A stretch of DNA of 64,000 nucleotides from Desulfomonilaceae bacterium (GCA_041662605.1 JBAZSD010000001.1:124001-188000), one strand, 5' to 3'. Counted from the first letter of the stretch, positions 46,271 to 55,594 are shown. Numbers and translations are program-made. The notes: generated by a model not told the origin, from the letters alone.

Positions 46271-47179
46271 CTATGGTTCCAAATACCTGACAACAGCCTT
46301 TTTCCTACCAGCCATAAGTTGGTAGGTTTCAGCCGGGTAGCCCAAGGCTATCACCGTGTACACCTTCTCGTCAGTTGGCATGCCAATTACCTTCTGGAGC
46401 CTGGGATCCCTCTTCATGGGCTCGACGGCCATACCGATCAGGCAGCTTCCCAGGCCCATGCTGTGAGCGGCCAAAAGTATGTTCTGAGACGCCAGCAATG
46501 CGTCTTCTTTCGGCAAAGTAGCCTGCGGCCTACTTCCGACAACAATAGCAGCGGAAGCCCCGTGAAACAGGCGGTCGACGCCAGATCGGTCAAATTCGTC
46601 CAGCCCTTCTCTTACACTGTCGTAATATTCCCTGTAGTAAGAGTCTAGCTCTGGCTTCCCAATCAACTTCAGGAATTTTCGTAACACACGGTTCTTTGCC
46701 ATAGAGTTTAATTTCAAGTAGAAGCTTCGAACTCCATTTCCGAGCGCCATGATTTCTTCCCGAGTCGGCAATATCGTAAAAGTCCACAGTTGGCAATTCG
46801 TGCCTGAAGGCGCTGTACATCCTATTTTTACAAGATCTTCCAGGATAGACCGGTCGACAGGTCTGGACAGGAAATTGCGACAAGAGCGTCTGGAGGCCAT
46901 TAGTCGAACAAGTTGCGCAGTGTCGAAATCTCCATGAGGGAGCCAGTTCTTATCTGGCTGGAAATTGACGAATTGCGACATGGTATCGTCAATAGCGCTG
47001 ACGGTAACGGCCCCCACCGGGCAAACAGCCTGACAGTGCCCACAGTTTAACGATCGATCGCCGGTTACTTGAGCCTTGCCGTTGCGCATTGAAAGGGTTC
47101 TGGCAGGGCACACTTGGACACACAGTCCACAGCCAATACACAAATCATGATCAATTGTTGTCGTGACTTTTTCCATCAT
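46271..47179 (-). CDS. Nitroreductase with N-terminal ferredoxin domain
   Basis: A 302-residue protein. Residues about 10-60 are a two-cluster ferredoxin-like domain: the first motif is complete (CIGCGLCVQVCP), but the second reads SLNCGHCQAVCP, with serine where the first cysteine is expected. The rest is an FMN nitroreductase fold (MASRRSCRNFLSRPVD, APSGTNCQLWTF, SMGLGSCLIGMA, VIALGYPAE). It would reduce nitro-aromatics or a similar acceptor with electrons from ferredoxin. AGAAAGGAAATG precedes the ATG; the next codon is also ATG. It lies between the MFS and GNAT genes on the same strand. Confidence 0.85.
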   Translation of the reverse strand: MMEKVTTTIDHDLCIGCGLCVQVCPARTLSMRNGKAQVTGDRSLNCGHCQAVCPVGAVTVSAIDDTMSQFVNFQPDKNWLPHGDFDTAQLVRLMASRRSCRNFLSRPVDRSILEDLVKIGCTAPSGTNCQLWTFTILPTREEIMALGNGVRSFYLKLNSMAKNRVLRKFLKLIGKPELDSYYREYYDSVREGLDEFDRSGVDRLFHGASAAIVVGSRPQATLPKEDALLASQNILLAAHSMGLGSCLIGMAVEPMKRDPRLQKVIGMPTDEKVYTVIALGYPAETYQLMAGRKKAVVRYLEP

Positions 47180-47251
47180 TTCCTTTCTCGCGGATAATGA
47201 CTTTACTCAGCCGCTTAATTCGGCACTCTCCCTTAAATGCTTCTGATCAGC

Positions 47252-47851
47252 TTAGTTCCTTTCGCTAGACTGAGATATTGGTTTCCGTATTAGTCTCCAA
47301 ATGGGTGGACAAGCGTAAATGGGAATGATTTCCTCCATCACCCGGAATCCATGTTTGTCATAAAAATCAAGACTTTTCGGATTGGAACACTCCAGGTAAA
47401 CAGCGACGTTTTCTTCGTCCGCTTTCTGAAGAATCGGTTTTAGCAGCTCGCCGCCCAGTCCTTTGCCCTGGTGATCTGGATGCGCCCCCAAAACCAGGAT
47501 GTACCAATGAGGCTGCTGTGGATGTATCTTCTCTAACTGATGATATACACGTATCCATCGTTTCATTTCACGGAGCGGACTAAGACGTATTGATTTCAGT
47601 ATCAGTTTGCTCAGCGCAACCATGGCATTAAAAAAGGAGGGTGGATAATCTTCTGGTGAAGTAACGCCGATCACCGCGGCGTACCTGTTATTGGCTATCT
47701 CTATGCTCATTATTTTCGATGATAAACCCAGCAGAAATTCCAATCCTGCGGAAAGCTGCCTAGCTCGGGATTCCTCATTAGGCCAAAAGAATTCAACAAG
47801 GGGGTCGTGATAAAATGACTCAATTAAAGTCTCGATACGTGGATCAGCCAT
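47252..47851 (-). CDS. GNAT family N-acetyltransferase
   Basis: About 199 residues of the GNAT fold. The acetyl-CoA binding loop is LGAHPDHQGKGLGGELL near residue 125, followed by VYLECSNPKSLDFYDKHGF, the usual beta5-alpha4 segment. The N-terminal part is helical and resembles GNATs found with regulators in soil bacteria. I prefer the ATG at 47851 (GAGTGA upstream); the frame extends to a TTG at 47872. It is 72 bases upstream of the nitroreductase gene on the same strand. The substrate is unknown. Confidence 0.8.
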   Translation of the reverse strand: MADPRIETLIESFYHDPLVEFFWPNEESRARQLSAGLEFLLGLSSKIMSIEIANNRYAAVIGVTSPEDYPPSFFNAMVALSKLILKSIRLSPLREMKRWIRVYHQLEKIHPQQPHWYILVLGAHPDHQGKGLGGELLKPILQKADEENVAVYLECSNPKSLDFYDKHGFRVMEEIIPIYACPPIWRLIRKPISQSSERN

Positions 47852-48266
47852 CTGTCTGTCACTCGGCGCCAACGGAATTCACTTCGTCCCTGGTTACAGT
47901 CAACACACAATATGTGTTCGACGTCAATTACATTATGTCAGGTAATCCCTGAACTTTGTTTCCCGGAGCTTGCACAAAATTCGCGACACACCCAAAGCGT
48001 GAAACTCTGTGGGGAAGCTCCCATGGAACTAAAGTCCTATTTTGACCTCAGTTTTCCGGGAGACGGTTACTCTTTCAATCCTGCTCAATCAAGCGGTTTG
48101 GGGTTAATTTTTATGGAGTTAGGTAAGGAGTCGCCACGCCCTTGAGGGACGTGGCGCAAAGCGAGACTTCAATGGCCACTAATGGATGTGTGAAAAGGAG
48201 CCATTAAGCCTTAGCCATCGGGAAAGCTTCGGTTTCACAGGTCTCCCTATCTGTAAGCCCCCCAGC
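47852..48266. other. Gene-free region with a GC-rich hairpin
   Basis: About 410 bases between the GNAT gene start and the acetamidase stop. CGCCACG-CCCTTGAGGGA-CGTGGCG at 48132-48156 forms a stable hairpin with no T-run, possibly ending acetamidase transcripts. The short frames here have no homology pattern or ribosome-binding site, so I call no gene. Confidence 0.5.
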
Positions 48267-49466
48267 CTATAGCAGCAAGGTTGTCTTTTTTGCGTACTGA
48301 TCACCGACAAAGTAATTTTTCGGAATCATTGCATGGATGCCTTTCGCCAGGTCAACGACCTGCGTGACACGGAGGTCAACCGCCATACTACAGAAGGCGT
48401 AGCCATCAAGCTCATTCATTCCGTAACGTTTGTTGAGGAACTTTATAGCATTACGCACGGCCATTTTGGTGGACTCAAGCATGTCGGTGTGGAATCCCAT
48501 TGCAATCCAGTGAGTAGGGGTAGACGCAAAAGGCTCTTGGACCAATCCTTTTAGATCCTTACGAACGGTCATACGAAGCTTCATACTCTTGAATGCGCCT
48601 TCGAGGGCGTTGAGATTCACCTCTCCATCTCCTTGAGCATAATGAGCGTCACCGGTTTTCAAGCCTGCTCCATGGACATGGACAGGCAAATAAAGCACGC
48701 TACCTGCTACAAGTTCCTTGTTGTCCATGTTTCCACCATGTTTCCCCGGAGGAACATTGCTCCACATACCTTTCTCCGGAAGTTCCACACCGATTGTGCC
48801 GGGAAAAGGTCGAACAGGTATCTCAATGCCTGGCAGGAACTCAAATTTCATATTCTTTTGGTCCACCTCGTACCATGTGAGCCGTCCTTTTGGGAAATCA
48901 TCAGGAAGAAGCCCCAGTTTTACAAACGAGGTTTCCGGATTCAGATTGAAGCCGTAATTTCCGGGGATAATTTCGAGAATCTCAATCTGAAGCATGTCGC
49001 CCGGTTCAGCGCCATTCACAAAGATCGGACCTGTAAGAGTATGGTGCCCCGCTCCTTTCTTAGCTGCTTGAACTCCAGTTTTACCATCTGGATAAAAACT
49101 GGCGTCTGGAGTTTTAGCCATCACTTCCTTATACCAACCCATCCAGTCTTCAATCTCCGCTCCCGGAATCATTTTGCCTTTCAAATGTGTATTTGTCTCG
49201 ATTTCCACAATCTCTCCCGAATTCATGGTAAGGGCAGGTTTTATGGAATTATCCCAATACCCTTCTGTGGACGTCATGTCATTGCACCCGAGAATGTGAT
49301 ACTTTCCGGTAGCGTCCATGCGCTTTATGTTCATAGCCCCAGCGTTCTTGACAGCGAGCTGATTCATGATCAGCGTTCCTGCAAAAGCAGCCCCATATTT
49401 GAGAACCGTGCGTCGGTCGAGACCATCTTTTGTATCTCGACATTCGTCAGTATCAGGCGATTTCAT
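48267..49466 (-). CDS. Acetamidase/formamidase family protein, Tat-exported
   Basis: A 399-residue acetamidase/formamidase (FmdA_AmdA) family member. A twin-arginine signal (DRRTVLKYGAAFAGT, residues about 16-30) precedes the catalytic domain, which is unusual because most relatives are cytoplasmic. Family landmarks are LTGPIFVNGAEPGD and the later DAHYAQGDGEV with metal- or substrate-binding residues. It would hydrolyse a short amide to a carboxylate and ammonium, probably in the periplasm. The ATG at 49466 is preceded by TTGGAGGAA; reading from the TTG at 49478 would start inside that site. Confidence 0.8.
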   Translation of the reverse strand: MKSPDTDECRDTKDGLDRRTVLKYGAAFAGTLIMNQLAVKNAGAMNIKRMDATGKYHILGCNDMTSTEGYWDNSIKPALTMNSGEIVEIETNTHLKGKMIPGAEIEDWMGWYKEVMAKTPDASFYPDGKTGVQAAKKGAGHHTLTGPIFVNGAEPGDMLQIEILEIIPGNYGFNLNPETSFVKLGLLPDDFPKGRLTWYEVDQKNMKFEFLPGIEIPVRPFPGTIGVELPEKGMWSNVPPGKHGGNMDNKELVAGSVLYLPVHVHGAGLKTGDAHYAQGDGEVNLNALEGAFKSMKLRMTVRKDLKGLVQEPFASTPTHWIAMGFHTDMLESTKMAVRNAIKFLNKRYGMNELDGYAFCSMAVDLRVTQVVDLAKGIHAMIPKNYFVGDQYAKKTTLLL

Positions 49467-50225
49467 ATATTCCTCCAATGCATTAGCCTATGACCGCAAA
49501 GCAGTCAGTCTGTAATGGGGCTACTGCAGGGTAAATCGGTCCGTATCCCCAGCGCCGGAACTATTTGAGATTTCCCAATCGATGTGTGTGTCCGGAATAT
49601 GAGCCACCATTCATGGCCGAACAGGTATCAATAAACGTGCCAACTATGAATTATTGTCCAATGGCCAGTAATTACAGCCGTTATTTGCTGAAGTTGACAA
49701 GATCGTCCCCTCGAAATACCTACATTCATGTATGATATCGAATCAGGTCATACAGGCGGGTACCTCAAGCGACGCATAGTATGGTCTATTTGCGTGACAT
49801 AGCGTTGTTTGGAATCGGTATTGTAATGAGATCATACAGCCCTATTGAGATACGATTTTCAGGCTGAATCCTGGATCATGACTCCCGAGTCAGGGTATTT
49901 CGCAAGATGGGTTTGCAACTCACGGTACTGATCATCAGGAAGAAGACTCAGAACCGATTTTGTAAAGATCGGGGTTTCGACAAGTTCTAAGACCTGGCCG
50001 TATCGTCAAGCGCAAAAGTCGAGCATCTAATATAAAGATACCGCCATCCCGGATTTTTAACAGTTAAACACTGCATCTTCTCATTTTTTGTTTATGTACT
50101 ATGTTATCGGGTACAACTTGCAAATAGAATGATCTTACATTTCGCTTATAGCCTTTTGAGTTGATCAATGGTTCCATGTGGATTCAGTCAGGAAACAAAT
50201 GTGAAAATAGTTGGAGGAGGTTAAG
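49467..50225. other. Intergenic region containing a toxin remnant
   Basis: About 760 bases between divergent genes. It holds a RelE-like remnant at 49859-50005 (listed separately), the HD-GYP promoter region and its strong ribosome-binding site GGAGGAGG at 50215-50222. The remainder shows no gene, RNA or strong repeat that I can recognise. Confidence 0.5.
49859..50005 (-). pseudogene. RelE/HigB-like toxin remnant
   Basis: A 48-codon open stretch with a RelE/HigB2-like start: LVETPIFTKSVLSLLPDD, YRELQTHLAKYPDSG and VMIQDSA, followed at once by a stop. In intact relatives the next block is GLRKLRW and another 50 residues. A stop codon also lies directly upstream and no start codon is in reach, so both ends are missing. 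No antitoxin fragment was found beside it. It is probably the relic of an old toxin-antitoxin locus. Confidence 0.6.
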
Positions 50226-51473
50226 ATGTATCACAATGTCACTACAAATCTTCTTAATTTGGTGCTTTCTCTGTCCGATGCTTTGGACTTGGCTAGCCCA
50301 AGTCTATTTCAACGTCAGATTCGGTCAGCCTTTGTGGCCTGGGAACTAGGGCAAGCAGCTAACCTACCTCCGGAACCCTTGAAGAATCTCTTTATTGCGG
50401 CCCTGTTTCATGACCTAGGGGCACTGTCACCCGACGAAAAGGTCTCTCTTTATAAGGGAGAGGCTGCAAATCTAGATGAACATTGCCTCCGTGGAGAACG
50501 GCTCCTTCAAACGGTCCCAATTTTCGAACCTTGCGCTAAAATAGTACGATGTCACCATAGGCATTGGAGAGACTGGAGCGAGCCAATAGAAAATGAACTA
50601 GTATTGCAGTCACAGATTCTCTTTCTAGCTGGTACGCTCGAACGATTTATCAATCGAGACCAGTACATCTTATATCAAAGCAATGAACTAACCTCTATGA
50701 TGTCATCCCTATCAGACAATCAAATTCATCCCCTGGTGGTTGATTTGCTGAAATACGTTGGACAGAGAGAGGATTTTTGGCTTGACATAACATCACCAAG
50801 GTTATACTCGCTCCTCCTGCACCGCGCTCCATGTCGAGGAATTGAGGTGGAACTTGATCAATTGATTATTATATCCCAATTTGTGCGGAATTTAATTGAT
50901 TTCAGGTCAAAATTCACCGTGACACATTCGGCTGGGGTGTCTGCCGCAGCTTCCATGATCGCGAGTTTATTTGGTCTGACAGAGCTTGAAACAGAATCGA
51001 TGACGGTCGCCGGCAATTTACACGATTTGGGAAAGATGGCCATTCCTAACAGCATTTTGGAAAAAGACACCAAACTCACGGACGAAGAATTCGCATTGAT
51101 GCGCCAACATACCTATTTGACTTACATGGTATTGAGTAGCATAGGTGGAATACGGCAAATCACTGAATGGGCTGCGCTTCATCATGAGAGATTAGATGGC
51201 TCAGGATATCCTTTTCACCTTTCATCGAAAAAACTTGGTATAGGATCTCGGATCGTTTCAATCGCCGATATCTTCACGGCATTGGCTGAGGACCGTCCTT
51301 ACAGACAAGCCATGAACAAGAATGACGCCATGTCTATTTTGAAAGATCTTGGCAATAGGCGCCTTTTGGACATCAACATAATTGAGGTGCTAGACGCCAA
51401 TTATGAGCAAATTCATTGGCTAATGAGTGAGGCCCAGGAAAAGGCAATGAATACGTATCTTCAAATCTATTAA
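50226..51473 (+). CDS. Tandem HD / HD-GYP domain protein
   Basis: A 415-residue cytoplasmic protein. The N-terminal half has an HD-type domain (LFHDLGALSPDEK near residue 62 and later CHHRHW). The C-terminal half is a full HD-GYP domain: NLHDLGKMAIPNSILEKD (landmark), HTYLTYMVLS, HHERLDGSGYP and ADIFTALAEDRPYR. HD-GYP domains hydrolyse cyclic di-GMP, so it probably lowers c-di-GMP; the first HD domain may be regulatory. GGAGGAGG before the ATG at 50226 fixes the start. It is convergent with the second hybrid kinase. No receiver domain is fused, so its input is unclear. Confidence 0.85.
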   Translation: MYHNVTTNLLNLVLSLSDALDLASPSLFQRQIRSAFVAWELGQAANLPPEPLKNLFIAALFHDLGALSPDEKVSLYKGEAANLDEHCLRGERLLQTVPIFEPCAKIVRCHHRHWRDWSEPIENELVLQSQILFLAGTLERFINRDQYILYQSNELTSMMSSLSDNQIHPLVVDLLKYVGQREDFWLDITSPRLYSLLLHRAPCRGIEVELDQLIIISQFVRNLIDFRSKFTVTHSAGVSAAASMIASLFGLTELETESMTVAGNLHDLGKMAIPNSILEKDTKLTDEEFALMRQHTYLTYMVLSSIGGIRQITEWAALHHERLDGSGYPFHLSSKKLGIGSRIVSIADIFTALAEDRPYRQAMNKNDAMSILKDLGNRRLLDINIIEVLDANYEQIHWLMSEAQEKAMNTYLQIY

Positions 51474-51527
51474 TTGGTCGTTGTTGACTATATCCAGGAG
51501 GTTTAGTTGGACTTGGAAATTGATCAA

Positions 51528-54275
51528 TCAATCCTCATCCAAAATTTTGCGAACCTCACTTAAAAGTTGCTTCACACTAAAAGGTTTTTGTAAAAACGCC
51601 TTCTCTCCCACTGTCAACGTAGAGTGAGCCTGTTTATCCGCGGGAAAACCACTGACCAATAGCATCTTCGCTTTGGGGTTGACCCCTAGAATTTCCGTCA
51701 GAAATTGCTTGCCACCCATTTCCGGCATTATTAGGTCCAGAATCACCAGGGAGATTCTCGCTATTTCTCTTTGATATATCTCCAAGGCCTCTTTTCCATT
51801 AGTTGCAGTGAGGACTTCGTAGCCAACGCTACTTAGAATTTCGGTACTCCAATCTCTTACAGAGGTGTCGTCATCAATAAGGAGAATTGTCTCGGACCCG
51901 CCCCGAATGAGCGTCTCTTCGACTTTGGTTTGGGGTTCCCTTTCGCCTGAGATTGCAGGAAAAAAGATTCTAAAGGTAGTCCCATGTTCAGGTTCACTGT
52001 AACAAATTATGTAACCTGTATGGAGCTTAACGATTCCGTAAACCGTAGCAAGCCCCAAACCAGTCCCCTTTCCCTCTTCCTTGGTAGTAAAGAATGGTTC
52101 AAAAATGTGAAGTTGCGTTTCCTGATCCATACCATAACCAGTGTCTGAAACGGTGAGGGATACGTAGCGCCCAGGTTTGGCTCCAAGATGTCTCCGGCAG
52201 AAATCCTGGTCCAACTGATCGTTTGCAGTTATGACAGACAATGTCCCACCATCCGGCATTGCGTCTCTGGCGTTCACCCCAAGATTCATTATAATTTGCC
52301 CAATCTGGGACGGATCAGCTCTAATTAATTCCAAGTCAGCGCCTAGGTGTAGGTCAATTTTGATATTTCTGGGTATAGTTCGAGATAGAAGGCCCTCGAT
52401 TTCAATTACCTGTTGGTTCAAGTTCACAGGACGGAGATTGGGCTCAATTTTTCTACTGAAGGTCAGCAAGCGCTGGATAAGGTCTACTCCGCGTTTGCCA
52501 GCTTCATGTATATGGAGTAATTGGGTATAGTCAGTTTCATCTCCCTTTTTTCTCTGGAGCATGAGGTCGGAATATCCCAATACTACCTGTAGGAGATTGT
52601 TGAAATCGTGGGCAATGCCCCCGGTAAGGGTTCCAATCGCTTCCATTTTTTGTGCCCAGAAAAGCTGCTTTCGAAGTTCGATTTCTAGAGTTTTGTCTCG
52701 TCCTATGGAAACAAAATTTACTGGTTTGCCTAAAGAATCCCGAACGGGTGATATTACACAGTCTTCCTGATAAAGCGTTCCATCTTTTCTCCTGTTTACG
52801 AATTCACCTCTCCATACGTCTCCACGTGCAATGACATCCCTAAGATCCTTGTAGAATTTCTGGTCATGGGTACCACTACTCAAGAACCCAGGTGTTCTCC
52901 CGATTGCTTCGTCTCGTGTGTACCCTGTTATGCTCTCGAAGGCAGGGTTTACGTATTCTATATTTCCGTCAGTATCAGTCACAATTATGCTTTCAGCCGA
53001 TTGTTCTACAGCGGCGGCCAGCCGCCTTTGTGCGTTCTCGGATTGCCTTTGCTTCGTAATATCTCTTACCCAAACTTGCAGTCCAGGCATACCTTTCACT
53101 GTCACTTCACGAGCGCTGATTTCTGCGTGGAACGATGTTCCGTCTTTTCGCACCAACCTGGCCTCGTATCTAGTAGGAACTTGTTCTTTTCTCATCCTTG
53201 CCAACGACCGTCTGGGAATAATTTCTCGGTCGTCTCGATGATAAACCGCCCAGTGGTCCATACCTACCAACTCATCTTTCGAATAACCAAGCATCTCATA
53301 AAGCCGCGAATTGGCGAATGCGATCTTCGGCCCTTTTTGAAGAAATACTCCATCAAAACTGTTTTCTACCAGAGACTGATAGAGTTCCTCGCTATTCTTA
53401 AGCTCATATTCCATTCGTATTTGCTCGGTAATATCAGTAAGGAAAACCACGCTTGCCGGTTCACCACCCCATGAAATTAGTCTTGAATCGATATCAAAAC
53501 TTCTTTCCGTTCCATCTTTTACAATCAACCTCAATGAATAACGGCTCTCGAATTCCTCGCCTTTGAGTCTCCGGTAATGGCGCTGAAGCACCAGATCCCT
53601 GTCATCTGGATGTATGAACTCAGTGAAAGGCCTATCAAGCAATTCGGCCACTTCAAAACCAACCATTTCACGTGCCCTTGGGTTAACAAAGCGAATCTTT
53701 CCATCCTGGGCAACGAGAATCCCCTCATTTGCTCCATCCACAACAGCACGATATTTTTGCTCTGAATCTCTTAGCCCATCTTCCGCTCGCTTGCGATCGG
53801 TGATGTCATGGACTATGGAAAACAATAATGTTCGCCCTTGAATGTCTATGGGTGATGAATGCACTTCTACTGTTCGAGTTTCTCCACTGGCTAGTCTATG
53901 CGGAAAGACAAAATGGTTTCGCTCTTCCAGTTTGGCGCGACGCCTTTCGTCCAGAATCTCGTCTGGAGGCAGACAATTAATGTCCTGGATTCCCATTTTT
54001 CTGAGGGCGTCACGGGAATATCCATAGTATTTAGCTGCTGCTGCGTTGGCATCGATAATAGCCCCTGAGTTGGGTTCGATCAACAGCATGACGGCTTGAT
54101 GTCGTTCAAATAGAGAGCGGGAGCACAGCTCATTCTCACGTAACTCATGTTCCGTCTGGTTGCGTTCCGGAATGTCCAGTTGAATAGTGCTGGAAGCTTT
54201 ATATTCAGCCACCTCAAGCCGCATTTCATTCAATTCGTCAATTAGCTGTTTCTTGGTTTTGTATTGGTCTTGCAT
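51528..54275 (-). CDS. Hybrid sensor histidine kinase: PAS(4)-HisKA-HATPase-REC
   Basis: A 915-residue cytoplasmic hybrid kinase. After a coiled coil (QLIDELNEMRLEV) come four PAS domains with PAC linkers, a phospho-acceptor region (GGIAHDFNNLLQVVLGY), the ATPase domain with GTGLGLATV, and a receiver domain with its Asp in LVILDLIMPEM. The ATG at 54275 is chosen because AGGAGGAAT stands just before it; the frame could be read 20 residues further up. Both the start region and the architecture mirror the PocR kinase at 10768-14502, so the two are paralogues. No cognate regulator is adjacent; the HD-GYP gene is its convergent neighbour. Confidence 0.9.
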   Translation of the reverse strand: MQDQYKTKKQLIDELNEMRLEVAEYKASSTIQLDIPERNQTEHELRENELCSRSLFERHQAVMLLIEPNSGAIIDANAAAAKYYGYSRDALRKMGIQDINCLPPDEILDERRRAKLEERNHFVFPHRLASGETRTVEVHSSPIDIQGRTLLFSIVHDITDRKRAEDGLRDSEQKYRAVVDGANEGILVAQDGKIRFVNPRAREMVGFEVAELLDRPFTEFIHPDDRDLVLQRHYRRLKGEEFESRYSLRLIVKDGTERSFDIDSRLISWGGEPASVVFLTDITEQIRMEYELKNSEELYQSLVENSFDGVFLQKGPKIAFANSRLYEMLGYSKDELVGMDHWAVYHRDDREIIPRRSLARMRKEQVPTRYEARLVRKDGTSFHAEISAREVTVKGMPGLQVWVRDITKQRQSENAQRRLAAAVEQSAESIIVTDTDGNIEYVNPAFESITGYTRDEAIGRTPGFLSSGTHDQKFYKDLRDVIARGDVWRGEFVNRRKDGTLYQEDCVISPVRDSLGKPVNFVSIGRDKTLEIELRKQLFWAQKMEAIGTLTGGIAHDFNNLLQVVLGYSDLMLQRKKGDETDYTQLLHIHEAGKRGVDLIQRLLTFSRKIEPNLRPVNLNQQVIEIEGLLSRTIPRNIKIDLHLGADLELIRADPSQIGQIIMNLGVNARDAMPDGGTLSVITANDQLDQDFCRRHLGAKPGRYVSLTVSDTGYGMDQETQLHIFEPFFTTKEEGKGTGLGLATVYGIVKLHTGYIICYSEPEHGTTFRIFFPAISGEREPQTKVEETLIRGGSETILLIDDDTSVRDWSTEILSSVGYEVLTATNGKEALEIYQREIARISLVILDLIMPEMGGKQFLTEILGVNPKAKMLLVSGFPADKQAHSTLTVGEKAFLQKPFSVKQLLSEVRKILDED

Positions 54276-54624
54276 GGGAGATTCCTCCTGACTGAAAGTT
54301 ATGCATGTGAGGGTTCGGCGGGACCTTGAGGGCACTGTTCTTCAGTATCAACTGACTGGTAGAAGGAATGAAACTGTCAAATTATTTTGCTAATTAGTAT
54401 ATCAGGAAGCCCAAGACTAACAATAGTTTTTCTCATATATGGCGGTTAGCGTTCGTTCAGGCGTGGCTCTCGTCTGTACATTCAGCGAAGAGTGTCGGAT
54501 CAATCGATTGAGAAAAGTCGTGAAACAGGGAATAATTGAAGAGGTAAGTTGTAATAAAAAAGCCCTAGCGAAGAACGCTAAGGCGGGTACGAAAAATATC
54601 TTTCACGATGGGACAATTCTCCAC
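54276..54624. other. Gene-free region with kinase promoter and terminator
   Basis: About 350 bases. It contains the kinase promoter area (AT-rich, 54375-54440) and the terminator of the TIGR03067-like gene at 54554-54584. A 71-codon frame here overlaps the terminator and has no ribosome-binding site, so I reject it. Confidence 0.5.
54554..54584 (-). terminator. Rho-independent terminator of the TIGR03067-like gene
   Basis: On the minus strand GCCTTAGCG-TTCTT-CGCTAGGGC followed by TTTTTT: a nine-base stem with one mismatch and a T-run, 41 bases after the stop codon of the gene ending at 54625. Confidence 0.8.
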
Positions 54625-55101
54625 CTATGGCTTCAGCCGTTTCCATATGTGTAGAAGGTACCCGGACCCCACTTTGGTAGCGAACTCTTTGGGTGTTGTA
54701 GCTCCGGTAGGGTCGAAGGCAAATTTGAACTGGTCATTACCGTCGAACTCGTAAATCGCTCTTATTGTCTTACCCGCGCTTGGCCCGTTCTTGCGGATCA
54801 GGGTAAATTCTTTTGGGTTTTTCGTGGGGTCTATTTTTACGATATCAAATAAAATCGTTTCCTTACTCTGGTGGGGAGACGTGAGCTGACCCTGGTTCCC
54901 TTGATAGATTATTTTGTTCTTACTAACGTCCTCATCTGCAATCTTCTTTCCATCCATTTCTCCAGAAATCAAAACCCACGTTCCTTGAAATTTGTTGAGT
55001 TCCGTGTCGACATTTTCTGCAAAGACCGCAGAGACAAATGGAGACACAACGGAGCAAAAAACCAGGAGTCCAACGGCAAGCAATTTAGTGTTCGTGCGCA
55101 T
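54625..55101 (-). CDS. TIGR03067-like exported protein
   Basis: A 158-residue protein with a signal peptide (LLAVGLLVFCSVVSPF, cleavage near VFA). The mature part has LNKFQGTWVLISGEMDGKKI and later YEFDGNDQFKFAF with a C-terminal GSGYLLHIWKR, which fits the TIGR03067 beta-sandwich domain, common in Planctomycetes and scattered elsewhere. The role is unknown. The gene has its own terminator and no close operon partner. A family centred on other phyla suggests possible transfer. Confidence 0.65.
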   Translation of the reverse strand: MRTNTKLLAVGLLVFCSVVSPFVSAVFAENVDTELNKFQGTWVLISGEMDGKKIADEDVSKNKIIYQGNQGQLTSPHQSKETILFDIVKIDPTKNPKEFTLIRKNGPSAGKTIRAIYEFDGNDQFKFAFDPTGATTPKEFATKVGSGYLLHIWKRLKP

Positions 55102-55188
55102 TATCCATCTCCCTTTCGAAATTAGTAGATAAAAGATGTCAATGTTTAGCTAGAAGTCAATTACATCACCATAGAAATTAACACTATC

Positions 55189-55374
55189 ATGACAAAGAGA
55201 CCATTGCCTCCATTGGAACACAACACCATTTTTGAGGATTTGGTTGACAGGCTCAAACAACAGCCCCAGAATGGACTTTACGTATTTCAGGATTCTCTGG
55301 ATCAGGAGGCTCAGAAACACGATGGGCGACAAATTACCAAGCTGTCCCAGGCCCACGAAGGACCAAAAAGCTAA
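55189..55374 (+). CDS. Hypothetical small protein (uncertain)
   Basis: A 61-residue hydrophilic frame with a plausible helical composition (IFEDLVDRLKQQPQ). It ends ten bases before the next small gene. The ribosome-binding site is weak, and a second frame overlaps it, so I am unsure it is real. No family recognised. Confidence 0.25.
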   Translation: MTKRPLPPLEHNTIFEDLVDRLKQQPQNGLYVFQDSLDQEAQKHDGRQITKLSQAHEGPKS

Positions 55375-55384
55375 AAGAGTCAAA

Positions 55385-55591
55385 ATGGCGATAACAGTGG
55401 ACGAATCACTATATAATATGCTCCAGGAGCTTTACCAGGAGGGATATTCGGTATCCCATGTTATCGATAGCGCCATTTGGGTCCACTTAGGGCGTCCGAA
55501 GCTGTCGTTTGAGGTTAGTCCTTCCAGCAAAAGCAAAAAGGTTAAAGAGGCGCCTCTATTCGATCAAAGCCAAAAATGTTGCGGGGAGTGA
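55385..55591 (+). CDS. Small ribbon-helix-helix-like protein
   Basis: A 68-residue protein: MAITVDESLYNMLQELYQEG followed by YSVSHVIDSAIW. The short strand with two helices resembles CopG/Arc-type DNA-binding antitoxins, but it is not a clear match. The C-terminal half is basic and ends KCCGE. The stop is three bases before the next gene, so the two are probably co-expressed. I start at the ATG 55385; the longer frame from 55232 adds an unlikely N-terminus. It may be a regulator or an antitoxin without a toxin. Confidence 0.45.
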   Translation: MAITVDESLYNMLQELYQEGYSVSHVIDSAIWVHLGRPKLSFEVSPSSKSKKVKEAPLFDQSQKCCGE

Positions 55592-55594
55592 ACA

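Noticed and set aside
47912..48145. A 77-residue frame as a gene
   Set aside because: It has no family pattern or ribosome-binding site, and overlaps a hairpin.
48633..49493. A 286-residue plus-strand frame opposite the acetamidase gene
   Set aside because: The minus-strand frame has a Tat signal, family motifs and a ribosome-binding site, whereas this frame has none.
54439..54654. A 71-residue frame as a gene
   Set aside because: It overlaps the terminator and the end of the TIGR03067-like gene and has no ribosome-binding site.
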